Below, piece after piece: positions 1 to 10,135 of a stretch of 64,000 bases of DNA; position 1 is the stretch's first letter; every line of letters starts with the position of its first letter. A program made the position numbers and the translations under genes. Source of the DNA: Peronospora farinosa. Its lineage: Eukaryota; Oomycota; Peronosporomycetes; Peronosporales; Peronosporaceae. Location of the stretch: positions 62,001-126,000 of the forward strand of contig CANTFK010000981.1 of the NCBI GenBank assembly GCA_947646735.1, in the 5' to 3' direction. The notes beneath the pieces were generated by a model that was not told the origin of the DNA, searched no databases, and was given only the letters and a program-made list of their open reading frames with translations.

Positions 1-579
1 CCACTTTTGCTAAGGTGCAAAGTCAACGGCGGTCGAGAGCTGGTCCCAAATGGAAAAAAGAAATCGCTGAAGATATTTCGAGGTATGATCGACGGACATT
101 GTGATATCGACATCCTGTTGGGCCCCATATTTTCTTCACTTCCCTCGTCCGAACGAGGTAAAATTGTGGTATCCACGTTTGGCCACAAAGCAAATCAACA
201 TTCAACATTTGATCACCGCGTATTCCATGAGCAACTAGACAGAACCCTGGTGAAACCAATCTCTTTCTTCGATGAAAGATCATTCCATATATTCCATTGA
301 CCGCTTGGCCGGCAAGTTTTTAGCTCGTGAGTAATTTCTCTGATGTAGCTTGTTAAATGCGGTCCTTTCATATAATTACAATATTTGTTTCCCACTTGAA
401 TCGCATCCAATTTTTCTTTTCTTCCTTTAATCGTGTAATCGTGATAAATATAAATTCGAATAGACCATTTCCGATCGTTTACTCACCCCATAGCCCATTA
501 CATTTCACGCGTGACCTCTTCACACCTTTACTATCCCTAACAGCCCACCGCCATAAGTCATGACGTTCCTCCTCGTGTG
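1..579. other. Unassigned flank of E1
   Basis: No convincing gene seen. Short frames exist on both strands but none shows a recognisable motif. By position this is the sequence downstream of the E1 chromodomain on the minus strand, so it may be untranslated 3' sequence of that old retrotransposon or its flank. Confidence 0.4.
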
Positions 580-1407
580 ATTGCATCACTTCAAACGATT
601 TACACTTGCTCGATTACGATCAAACTCTTTCAGCAAAGCACCGCAGCTTAAATAGGCCTCATCTATAAAGACGGATTGTCATAATCCTTCCAATACACCA
701 AAAATTGACGTGCACCAGACCATAACGTGTCTTACGGCCCGATCGTACATCTTAAACCCTTTACACCTCAAGTTCACCCTCCCTCTCCAGCTATCTTCCG
801 TCAATAGTGCTTCATCGAAATCAATTCGATCTGCCTCGTCTGTATTCAGCAAATTCGTAAGCCGTTCCGGAAACACTTTGACTAGTTTTAATGTGGAATC
901 ATGGACTAATGAAAACATCCTATATTGATTACCCACGATTTTAAATCGTACAGCGTAATTATCACATTTGTCGGCTACACGAAACGGTCCATGCCACATG
1001 TGGGCCAATTTCCGAGCGAAACCATCCTTGATCCGATCCAGATAGAGCCATACTTGCGATCCACAACTTATATCCAATAGATCGTGATCTGCATTATGGC
1101 GATCATCTCGATCTTGAATCGCAATCTTTTTTGGGTCATTTATTACTGATCGTGCTCTTTGATACTGGCGTTGTATACCATATCTCCATTGTCGTGAATC
1201 TCGATACCGTGGTTTCGTGCTTTTAAACGGCAGGGTGTCCTTCAAAGTTGATCGTGGATCCCGAACGTGAATCAGAAAGAACAACGTGTCTCCACGAACA
1301 CGATCTTGCGCGGTGTTAATCGCAAATGTCAATCGCTCTGCATATTCGTCCCAGTCTTTTTGATTCTTATCCGTCACATACATCTTAAATGCTCTTGTCA
1401 AAGTTTG
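580..1407 (-). pseudogene. E1 gypsy integrase C-terminus and chromodomain, decayed
   Basis: Minus-strand remnant of a Ty3/gypsy pol polyprotein. Reading back from 1407 one sees QTLTRAFKMYVTDKNQKDWD, then FAINTAQDRVRGDT and a GPF-like module (HMWHGPFRVADK, VHDSTLKLVK), which together form the C-terminal half of an integrase. Further on, after frame breaks, a chromodomain-like stretch (QFLVYWKDYDNPS, then a segment ending CGALLKEF) lies at about 580-720. The catalytic core is absent: the fragment begins exactly at the edge of the B1 LTR (1408). The same family supplies E2 (29266-32103), whose pol stops at the equivalent codon against another B LTR. Function is lost; in an intact element this protein inserts the cDNA, and the chromodomain guides it to chromatin. 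Family assignment is confident, boundaries less so. Confidence 0.75.
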
Positions 1408-1724
1408 TGTAATGGGGCAACCTATTACATGAGTAGTTATGGAATAATACATAATTACATAAGTAGGCATAGAGCAGTATCCGATTAGCGGATACTGCGC
1501 ATCATTTTATTATTAGTTTTATTATTGGGGTGCCAGACTCAACAATTAGTAAATAATTAATTGACTTCCATATTGAGTAGTTTCCATGAGCTAGAATACA
1601 TATATGCATTTTCTGCAAATCATAACAAAAAAAAATAAAAACAAAGTTGTTTTACGAGTAATCTTAGAGTGCTTCCTCAACGCCCTTTTACTGTAAGACG
1701 ATTACGGGTCCATACCCCGTTACA
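1408..1724 (+). repeat. LTR-B, 5' LTR of B1
   Basis: 317 bp, begins TGTAATGGGGCAACC and ends CCCCGTTACA. It matches, on the opposite strand, the two LTRs of B2 (32104-32420 and 36119-36435). It contains a hairpin with arms CAGTATCCG and CGGATACTG and a 5-base loop. Two bases after its end comes the primer-binding site, so this is a 5' LTR in plus orientation. The left flank is E1 integrase. Confidence 0.9.
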
Positions 1725-1740
1725 CCTGGTAGCACTTTGA
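1725..1740 (+). other. Primer-binding site of B1
   Basis: After the LTR come two spacer bases (cc) and TGGTAGCACTTTGA. The first eight bases, TGGTAGCA, fit the 3' end of a eukaryotic initiator methionine tRNA, the usual gypsy primer. The tRNA identity is inferred. Confidence 0.6.
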
Positions 1741-1750
1741 AGTCTTTTCA

Positions 1751-1899
1751 ATGACCAGATCTGAGGTGAACATGGACGAGTCTTCGGTGGCTCCATCGGT
1801 CTCGCTGGAGCATTCTGACTTCCCACATCTCACCTCGGTGGAGTGGCAGGCACTACATCGCCTCGCGGCGGTGTCTGGTGAAATTATCGTAGCGTCGAT
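1751..1899 (+). pseudogene. B1 gag, 5' part (split by A1)
   Basis: Start of the B-family Gag capsid protein. ATG at 1751 opens a frame with a short acidic leader and then SVSLEHSDFPHLTSVEWQAL, closely matching the B2 gag start on the minus strand (36092) and, more distantly, the A gag leader ([19 protein letters not shown]). The frame is cut at 1899 by insertion of the A1 element and resumes at 9576, with the target duplication tcgat at 1895-1899 and 9576-9580. Gag would assemble the cytoplasmic virus-like particle. The copy is dead, both from the insertion and from stops further on. Confidence 0.8.
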
Positions 1900-2238
1900 T
1901 GTAACGGGGCTAGAACGTACCGTCACTAGCTTACACGTGCGCTTAAAGGTAGACCCAAGCCCAAGTAACAAATATTAAGTAAATTTAAATCTTTTTTATT
2001 TTTGTTTTAATTCGTACTAATTACGAAGGTTTTAGTCGTAGTAAATACGACAGTGTTCCCGCCTTTCGGGAACCACACAATTTCAGGTTGATTTATCATT
2101 GGTCCACATTGGGTCTTTAGGCCCCAACAATAAACCAATAATAAATTATCACGCTGTGCCCGCTATTCGGGCCCAGCACCTACCTACATATGTAATTGTT
2201 TGTTTAAGTTAATTATGTGTGTAATGTAGCCCATTACA
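1900..2238 (-). repeat. LTR-A, 3' LTR of A1
   Basis: Plus-strand reading begins TGTAACGGGGCTAGAACG and ends AGCCCATTACA. It is homologous to the LTRs at 9247-9575, 28819-29151, 52174-52515, 55023-55353 and 62493-62823. The polypurine tract lies next to it at 2239-2250 (aaaagggggtga on the minus strand). Confidence 0.9.
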
Positions 2239-2317
2239 TCACCCCCTTTTCAAGACAGCACCTACCAACCGTGAGTGCTCATCTGTCGAAAACCCGTCGC
2301 TCACAAACGAACAAGCA

Positions 2318-3662
2318 ATGTCCGGAGACACAACATCCAATCCAGCAGCACTTCCAAGCACCATCAGTGGGAGTGCAACAACAGAATCATGGCGCGGCAA
2401 CTCATACCTTGTTCACTGTACGACTTGTCCGAATCTCACTCTCCGGACTCGCTGGACACGTCGCAGGACTATTTCCGGCGACTCCGAAAACTGCGTGAAA
2501 AGGGTCTTGATGTAATCGGATACGAGGCCCTGCAACGTTCTTGGTGTGCCTTCATCTAACGTTGGAATCGGATGCTCGAGGATGGTAGCAGCTTCCAGTT
2601 ATGGCTCGCCAATCGAGAGGAGCTTCGCGCCGATCACTCCATCGGCGCGCTACGCGAAAGAGTGTGTAAAAATGCTTAGAATGAGGACCGCCTCTGCTTC
2701 TTTCATGTCAACGAAGGATGTTAATCTTGTGACTCGACTCCACGCCCAACTAATGACGAATGGCGACGACACATCGCTGAGTGTTCACTCAGTGATCGCG
2801 AACGAAGTTGGATTGCAAAGTGAGCGAAGTCGGAGCGCAACGGAGAAGCGCAATTATTCGTGGTGCGCCTCGATTGCAGCACCACTCGCGACAGCGGAGT
2901 CAATCTCCGCTAAATTGATAGCGCAGGGAAGCGACACGTTCGCCTGCCCGTCCTGTTGCGCGATTCTCGCCTCGCAATCGTGATGATAGGTATTCACCGC
3001 GACGTTCTCGTTCACGGCATCGTTCTCGTTCGCATCATCGTTCTCGTTCTAGATGACGTGGATCTCCTTACCGGTATCGTTTGTCACGAGAGCGTTCGAA
3101 TTCGCGCTCGCATTGGAATAGCCCGACTTCGTGGCTTCAAACGACTGAATCACATCTGGAACGTCACGAAGGAGTAAGGAACGTGGTTCCCATATATCCT
3201 GCTCGGGAGGGAATCCAAGTCAACGTACTCGGTACCTAAACGCGGATGGAACCGCGCGCTTCTCATGAGACGACTGTAGTACAGGTTGGGGAGGACATTC
3301 GTGACCCAAAATGCGGTCTACAATCCAGCGCCCCTGTCCCTCCGCATCAAGAAGCAAAGGTGGGCCTTCGCAATGGTAATGCTGGCGTCCTGGTTGCCCA
3401 GGACAATGTTGATCAGGCCGTGAACAAAGCCGCCGATGCTCAGCTAAATGCTGAAGCTGCCAGTGAGCGTTCTGCCCAGGTGGAGAAGACTGCGAGTAAG
3501 ACCCGGCATTTGAACCGTGAACTGCTAGAACGGGTGAGGGTCCTGGAGCGCCAGGTGATTGGTCATGTACAGACGGCATAGCAATCGCGCCCGATGTCAT
3601 CGGCGCGTCGAGAACGACGGGAAGGCCGATCGACTTACGGACCTCTGAAGCCGGCATCGTAG
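2318..3662 (+). pseudogene. Antisense ORF of A1, decayed
   Basis: Plus-strand frame opposite the 3' end of A1 pol, homologous to the antisense ORFs in A4 (55432-56810) and B2 (32533-33882). Visible blocks are SLYDLSESHSPDSLD, EALQRSWCAF, then past a stop a segment ending WLANREELR, then FHVNEGC and DEWRRHIAECSLSDRERSW. An arginine/serine-rich stretch follows near 3000-3110, then a heptad-rich region around 3410-3560 with the segment NRELLERVRVLERQV. It is interrupted by several stops and frame changes. It carries the same tga-tag stop pair after SPLN as A4. The product would be a small basic protein with a cysteine motif, RS tract and coiled coil; its function is unknown. The start at 2318 is the ATG that aligns with A4. 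Confidence 0.65.
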
Positions 3663-5240
3663 CCAAGCCGTGAAGCGTAGCCGGCCGATGTTCCTTTAGC
3701 CGCCCGACATAGAACGTCGGGTGGGGTCGCGATGACGAGGGGACGTCGAGTGTATAAGAGTCGCCGATTTCCTTTAAAACCTTAAATGGACCGATGAAGA
3801 GTGGCGCGAGTTTTCTCGCGCCTAGGTTAGTACTTGCTATATCCCTTAGACCTTCTGTAGATAATAATACACGATCACCTTTCTTAAACTTGCTCATGTT
3901 CTTTCTTCCATGTTTGTCAGCGTTCTCCTTCTGTTGGTCTACAGCAGTTTGTAGTGCGTCGCGTACAAACCTGGTGATGGCTTGACGTTGAAGTATAAAC
4001 TCCGACACAGCCATGCGTTCAATCGGCGCGTAGTTGGCAGTAGGCGAACGCTTACCCGAAGACGGGTAAATTAATGTCTGCGTATACCATCGAGCTAAAG
4101 GGGACACCACGTCACGTGGCGTCGAAGGAGCAGTCTTTGCTTTCGATCGGGTTCCTACATTGGCGCTTCACATACCGTGAGCTGCACTCGATCCTTGTTT
4201 ATCTCCTTTGCCGCCGCAAAGTGGAGTCACTAGGTGTTGTGGGTCGCCCCACAGCTAGGAGAGTAGGAACACGAGGGTGACGAGCCGAATTTACAAAAAA
4301 TGGCGTCAACCCTGTTGACGCGTGTACGGCGTTGTTGAGTGCGAACTCAGCGAGTGGTAAAAATGCACTCCAACTTGTAAATGACGTAGCATAACTCCGA
4401 AGAAAATCTTCGAGGACCCGGTTTACGCGCTCGGTTTGCCCATCCGTTTCCGGATGGACCGCTGTCAACATCTGCAGTTTTGTCCCAAGGAGCTAGAACA
4501 GTGACGTCCAAAATGCGGACGTGAATCGCGGATCACGGTCCGAAACAATGTTTTATGGAAGGCCATGATTACGGAACACCGCGTCGATGAAGTGCGCCAC
4601 GTTCTCTGCCGCGGTGATCTTAGCGTGAACAGACACTAGATGTGTCATCTTGCTGAATCTGTCAACAAAACCCAAGATGCCCGTTCGAGCTTGACTATCG
4701 GGCGCAAGCCCGAAGATAAAGCCCATCGAAACTGATCGCCAGGCCTCGGCTGCAAGTGGCAACGATCGCAAGGGAGTCTGCGACGATGGATATGGCTTCA
4801 TACGCTGGCAGCATTCGCACGTTCGGATCCAGTTGCGTACCCACTTATACATGTGGGGTCAGAAGAAGTCTCGAGACACAGCCGCGAAAGTCTTTTCGCG
4901 GCCTAAATGACCGCTAGCAGAAGCATCGTGATACTCGTGAATGATTCTTGCACGCAAATTTATGTCGTTGGCGATCACCGTGCGAGGAGCATCGAATTGG
5001 TCGATGCTATACAGAAGCAAATCTCCGTCTAATTGTATCGATGAATATGATCGCGCTTGGTTCGGGATAATGCTCCCAGTGTAAAATCGCTGGGAGCACG
5101 CAGACAATTGATAATGTCTGCACAATCTGAATCGCTCTTGTACACTGCGACGATCTCATCAAATAGACACGGCTCGGGTGTAACCCGAGTTAAGTTCAGC
5201 GATACACACATCGCACATCGATCATCATTGTCTTCGTCAT
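3080..5240 (-). pseudogene. A1 integrase and chromodomain, decayed
   Basis: Minus-strand pol 3' half. The HHCC zinc domain is at about 4800-5000 (HEYHDASASGHLG, CECCQR). The DDE core follows, with HPETDGQTERVNRVLE near 4440. The GPF module is at 3700-3850 (APLFIGPFKVLKEIGDSYTL, TFYVGRLKEH) and the chromodomain at 3130-3270. Intact family members use this protein to splice cDNA into chromatin. It is broken by frame changes near 4500 and 4190 and by a TGA in the chromodomain (where A4 has TGG). The same site in A4 carries another stop a few codons later, so both chromodomains are disrupted independently. Confidence 0.82.
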
Positions 5241-6692
5241 CAGTCGCCTGACGACTCAGAGCATTCCGAGGGTCGTAGTCGGGACGTCATGACAGAGCAT
5301 CAGCGAGAATATTAGTCTTTCCTGGCTTGTAATGTACGACAAAGTTGTACTCAGAGAAGAATGAAAGCCATCGTGTCGTCCGTTTGGACAGGCGTGGGCT
5401 CTTCATCGCTGTGCGCAGCTATGCATGGTTGGTATACAAAGCAAATGTACGTTCACCAAGCAGATACACGCGGAACTTGATGAGTGCATAGCGCATCGCT
5501 AATAACTCCTTGTCGTGAACCGGATAGTTCTTCTCAGCTGGCTTCATCTGTCATGACTGATAACTCACGACTCGTTTACGGTCCTCATCATCCAATTGCA
5601 TAAGGGCATAAACAATTGCAAAATTACTGGCATCGCATACCACGTGTAACGGCTTAGAGTCGACCGGTAGGACCAATACGGACGCTGACGTCAGACTCTT
5701 CTTCACTGCGTCAAAAGCTGTTTAGTGATCGGGACGCCACCAACACGTGTCGTCTTTCTTTAAGAGTGACGACAAAGGCTGTATAGAACCAGCATCATCC
5801 TTTGTATACTTGTGCAAATAATTAGCCAAACCGAGCAACTGACGCATTTCCGTAGGGTCGTGGGTGCGGGACAAGAACAGATGGACGACACCTTCTTTGG
5901 ATCAGCTCGAACTCCCGATTTACTCACATAACAACCCAGCACCGGAATCTCCGGTGCACAAAAGACACACTTCTTGAAATTCGCGTACAACTTGCTGTCC
6001 CGAAAGGCTTAAAACACCTGTTTCAAGTGTTGAAGGGGAACTTAAATATCGCTGAGGTTGCCCTCAGCGCGACTGTAGACGAAGATGTCGTCAACATAAC
6101 TCGAAGCAAATTTCCGAAGTGGTCTCAACACTTGAGACACCATGCGATTGAAAGTGTCCGGAGAGTTCTTCAATCCTTGTGGCATAGCCATCTACTCCCA
6201 TATCATGTCACTCGGGGTGCTTACCGCGGTAAGTGGGATATCGCTCGGTCGCATTTCAATCTTATAAAAGCCATCGGTCAAGTCGATAGCACTGAATATG
6301 ACGCTTCCTGACATGGAATTCAGCACCATGTCCTTCCTGGGAATAGGCGTTTGCGCAGGAATAGTGGCATCATTCAACTAATCAAACGCATGCACTATCC
6401 GCCAGCCTCCCGTAGCCTTCTTCACGCAGAAGGTTGGACTCGAATGTGGTGAGAGACTCTCACGCACATGACCTGCCATGCGGCGGCCTTCGAAGAATGC
6501 GTCAATAGCTTCAACTTGATCTCGAGGCAACGGCCACTGCCGTGTCACACAATACTTCGACCCTGGCACGAGATAAATCTCGTGCCGAACACCACGGTCC
6601 GCAGGAAGTTCAGCCGGGATCTTGTCCAGGAACACGTCTGCATACTCACGAGCAATGTCGTATACAGGGTTACCAGACTCTCGAAAAGCCTA
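5241..6692 (-). pseudogene. A1 reverse transcriptase and RNase H, decayed
   Basis: The RT core is recognisable on the minus strand from the segments [44 protein letters not shown] and [20 protein letters not shown]. RNase H follows at 5250-5830 in broken frames. Premature stops occur in the RT palm, and several frames are needed to cover the domain. The protein would copy the element RNA into DNA inside the Gag particle. It aligns throughout with the intact A3 sequence at 62828-64000. Confidence 0.82.
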
Positions 6693-8080
6693 TCATGACT
6701 GTGATGCATACCTTTTTTCCTCACACGCTGACTTCGGCTCAGCGCTTTGAGGACGCGTCATATGCTCCTCGTTTGTCACAGTAACCACCTCGTTGGTAAA
6801 TAGACACACTTGTTCCACAGTGCCTCCCTCGAGGTCACGCTTCCAGGAAAGCCCCGGAAGGCTTGTAATGGAAGACGCATGACGAGGAGTACTCGCGAAT
6901 TCAATGTATTGGTGTCTTTGTGGACTCCGTTCCACGTACAAGATAGCGTGAACATTATTTAACGCTAATTTTTCGTTGCTGTTGTCCCCATCGTGCTTCG
7001 AGTCACTACTTGAAGCTGGCGAACCGCAGTCAGGTGATAAACCATCACCCCCCTCTAGGCACTGGATGTCTTCATCCAAGATGCCGGAAAAAATGGACGG
7101 GAGTACCTCAAACTCGACCGTCGACACTTAATGCGGGAGCTCCTGCTCGGCCGCCGTAAACCCGTGTGGGAGCCCCTGCTCAACCCCAATGCGCCCATGG
7201 GGGAATCTCGGTTCGACCATAGGAAGTGATGATGGGAAACCCAGTTCGACCATCATGCTCTCGCGTGGGGACTCCTTTCCGTCCACGTCACACTCTTTGG
7301 CGAGCTCTTGCTCGTCGTCACAATGCTCTTGTGGGAGCCCCTGCTCAACCACAATAGGTGCATATGGAAACCCCGGTTCAACCCCTGTATTCACGTGCGG
7401 GAACCCCTGTTCAACCGCATTAATGACGCGCGGGAACCCCTGTTCGACCGCGTCGTCCTCGTCGTCCTCTTCGCTCTGTAGCGAGGAGTCACTGTCACTT
7501 GTTTTTAGAAGAACATCACAAGCAGTGCAGAAAGGGCCATTGCTCGCTCTGTGCACCGCCAGCGTCGTGGAATTACGACCCACGACTGTGACGCTCGGCA
7601 GTCACTGGTAGATACCAAGATATGGGTAAACACTTTGCTGACATCGAACTTGCGTCGACGTCTTACTATCTGGATAGCCAGTCGATCTGGGGCTTATAGC
7701 GTGCCAACCATGGCATGCCCAGTATGCAATCGAATGTATAATTCATCGCGATCACCAAAAAATCATCATTACTGCGAAAGCCATCAAACGCGTACGGCAA
7801 CGATACTTCGCGCCGCGATACGCGGTGTTGTTTCCCTCAGGCAACATGACGACGACTTGGCCAGGTCCCTCACGAACCTGAATGCTGGGAGGCAGCATCG
7901 ATGAACAAGATCCACGAAAGAAATTATTTGTTGCTCCTAATTCCAGAAGTGCTCGCAGAGGTCGCCGGGCACCGGCGTCGTGTAAATTGACGATAGTCAG
8001 ACGTGAGCTACCACTCGTAGTGGTGACATTTAAGCGTGCGCGTAGCGCAGGAGGACTGGAAGGTTGGGCTGCCACCGGGG
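6693..8080 (-). pseudogene. A1 protease and VEQGFP-repeat linker, decayed
   Basis: The minus-strand protease occupies about 7752-8075, with a decayed active-site region (ELGATNNFF, where the intact copies have DSGATNNFF, so the catalytic Asp-Ser pair is altered). It is followed at 7128-7583 by a linker of imperfect repeats with the core VEQGFP or VEPGFP, then an acidic/serine segment leading to the RT. The repeat number matches A3 rather than the expanded A4. The loss of the catalytic aspartate suggests the element was already inactive. Confidence 0.78.
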
Positions 8081-9220
8081 GACCCGGACCTCCGTTCCAA
8101 CCAGTAGGGCGCCCTGCACCTACTGGTCCCGAATGTTTTTTGGACGTGCGACCGGTACAGCACCCTCATGATGGACATCCACTACTTGCACCGATATCGG
8201 CGTTGGCGCACGGCACTCATCCGTGCGACGCCCTGGCTTGCGACAACGATATCAAACCATTTGACGCCCGGTGTGAGTGTCACCCTTATGGGAAATGACA
8301 CGTCGTCGGTCACCCGACGACTCGATCACGTCGTCGGTCACCCGACGACTCGATCACGTCGATCAACATATGTGTCGGACCAGAAGGCCCAGGAACGCTG
8401 ACGAACAAGGGTTTGGCATAGGCCTTTGTGAACCTAAAGTCTTCACGGGTAAAAAAGGCCTATGCCACATTGGAGGGGCAATAGCAAATGCCTCCTCCGA
8501 TGTGGCAGGGCCCGCGCGCACGAGCGATAAGCGGGTCTGCCCTTCATGCATACCATCCACAAAGACATTCACCTGCGTGTATATGTCCATGGGGTGCGTG
8601 ATAACACACGACGCCAGATGCTTAGCCATATGCACGTAGTTGCGCATCGCCATTTTACCATGTCGCATAGACAGGAATCTTGATCGCACCAATTTCTCCT
8701 CTTGTGGTGGCTCGAAAGCAAGACGGAGATCGTCCTGGATGGTACCCAAGGTGGGGAATGCGTGCTCGTCCACAGCTAGCTTACCAAGGGCCCACCGTTT
8801 GGCCTTCCCGGTGAGGCGGGAAAAAAGGAAGTTGACCTTCGCCTGAAGCGCTTCAAGAAGTCTCGAGGCGATGGCAATGTTGACTTCTCAGAACCGGTTA
8901 TTCAGCGACAACCGGTCTTTAAATTCTCCTAAAAAAGGAGGTTTTCACCTTCACGGCCTCATTTCACGAGGGTCGCGAGGGAATTATGCCTCGCGGGTTG
9001 GATTCGGCGAGCTCGCGTGCCATAAACTCATGTATGGCGAGACGTTTCGCGTCAGGGGCCGCTGATCTCATCAGCGACGCGACGAATTCCTCTCCCGATA
9101 TCGCCGCGAGCAATTGAGGGCACCCCACTCATCACCAGTAAGATGGGGGAAGGTCGCGTGCTCCAGAAATAAATCTGGAGCGTCAAAGTACGACGATTCG
9201 CTCATCCCAAATTCGGGCAT
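8081..9220 (-). pseudogene. A1 gag, decayed
   Basis: Minus-strand gag starting at the ATG at 9220 (same position as in A3/A4, 27 bases before the LTR), aligning over its length with the A3 gag. Recognisable are the [15 protein letters not shown] leader, the segment [20 protein letters not shown] near 8700-8770, and [10 protein letters not shown] near 8530. A stretch around 8290-8370 carries a local duplication of a roughly 25-bp unit (cgtcggtcacccgacgactc, twice). Stops and frame changes disrupt it. The slippery A_AAA_AAC run near 8133 is still present. Confidence 0.78.
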
Positions 9221-9246
9221 AGGAAGGACTACTAAGTGCTACCAGG

Positions 9247-9575
9247 TGTAACGGGGCTAGAACGTACCGTCACTAGCTTACACGCGCGCTCGAGGAAGAC
9301 TTAAGCCCAAGTATTAGGTATTAAGTAAATTTAACTCTGATTTTTATTTTTGTTTTAATTCGTACTAATTACGAAGATTTTAGTCGTAGTAAATACGACA
9401 GTGTTCCCGCCTTTCGGGAACCACACATTTTCACGTTGATGTATCATTGGTCCATTTTGGGACTTTAGGCCCCAATAATATATTGCCACGCTGTGCCCGC
9501 TATTCGGGCCCAGCACCTGCCTACATATGTAATTGTTTACAAATGATAATTATGTGTGTAATGTAGCCAATTGCA
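9247..9575 (-). repeat. LTR-A, 5' LTR of A1
   Basis: Begins TGTAACGGGGCTAG and ends AGCCAATTGCA (the usual end is CCCATTACA). The primer-binding site, read on the minus strand as cc then TGGTAGCACTTAG, occupies about 9232-9246. Confidence 0.9.
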
Positions 9576-10135
9576 TCGATGCTGAGTGCAAAGACGTCCG
9601 ATGATTAACGTGCCACCATTTAAGACCTTTATGGTGCGCGAGCTCGCCGAAGCGAATCGGCGAGTATTGAATCCCTCGCGCACTTCGCACCATGACGCTA
9701 TCAAGATGGAGACGTCAACGTTCTCCGGTGATGGTCCGGATCGTCTCCCTCTCAATCGCTGGTTTTGCGAGGTGGATATTGCAATAGCGTCAAGATTAAT
9801 TGACGCTTCGACGGCCAAGGTCAATTTCCTGCTGTCTCGGCTTACTGGCAAATCCAAGGAATGGGCTCTCTGAAAGCTTTTCTAAGATGAGTCTGCGTTC
9901 CCTACGCTGGACGATATCCAGCGTGACTTACGACAGGTTTTCGAGCCCAATCTCGCTTGCGTGCAGATTTCTTCTCACTCCGACAGGGCAAGCTGTCGAT
10001 GCGTGACTACGTGCAGAAGACACGTCATCTTGCTTCGTGCATTACCACGCAGCCAATTGACATGGCTTCACAAGTCCATGTCTTTATTTTTGGTATGCAA
10101 GAGGGCATGACGCGTCGCAGTATATTCCGTTACAC
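9576..10135 (+). pseudogene. B1 gag, 3' part
   Basis: Continuation of B1 gag after the A1 insertion. Matches to the A and B gag include [34 protein letters not shown], the segment [18 protein letters not shown], and FSLRQGKLSMRDYVQKTRHL. Frame breaks occur near 9600 and 9870-9960. The zinc-knuckle and protease region expected next is missing: after MQEGMTR the sequence jumps straight into the VEQGFP linker, so an internal deletion has removed the gag end and protease. Confidence 0.8.

Larger units (their letters stand above)
1900..9575 (-). mobile_element. A1, full-length but decayed Ty3/gypsy element in minus orientation
   Basis: 7,676 bp bounded by LTRs 1900-2238 and 9247-9575 and flanked by a 5-bp duplication, tcgat (1895-1899 and 9576-9580). 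It lies inside the gag of B1. The order read on the minus strand is 5' LTR, primer site, gag, protease, VEQGFP linker, RT, RNase H, integrase, chromodomain, 3' LTR. An antisense (plus-strand) frame starts just inside the 3' LTR. The two LTRs differ at roughly 30 places by eye, so the insertion is much older than A4. All main frames are interrupted. Confidence 0.92.
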
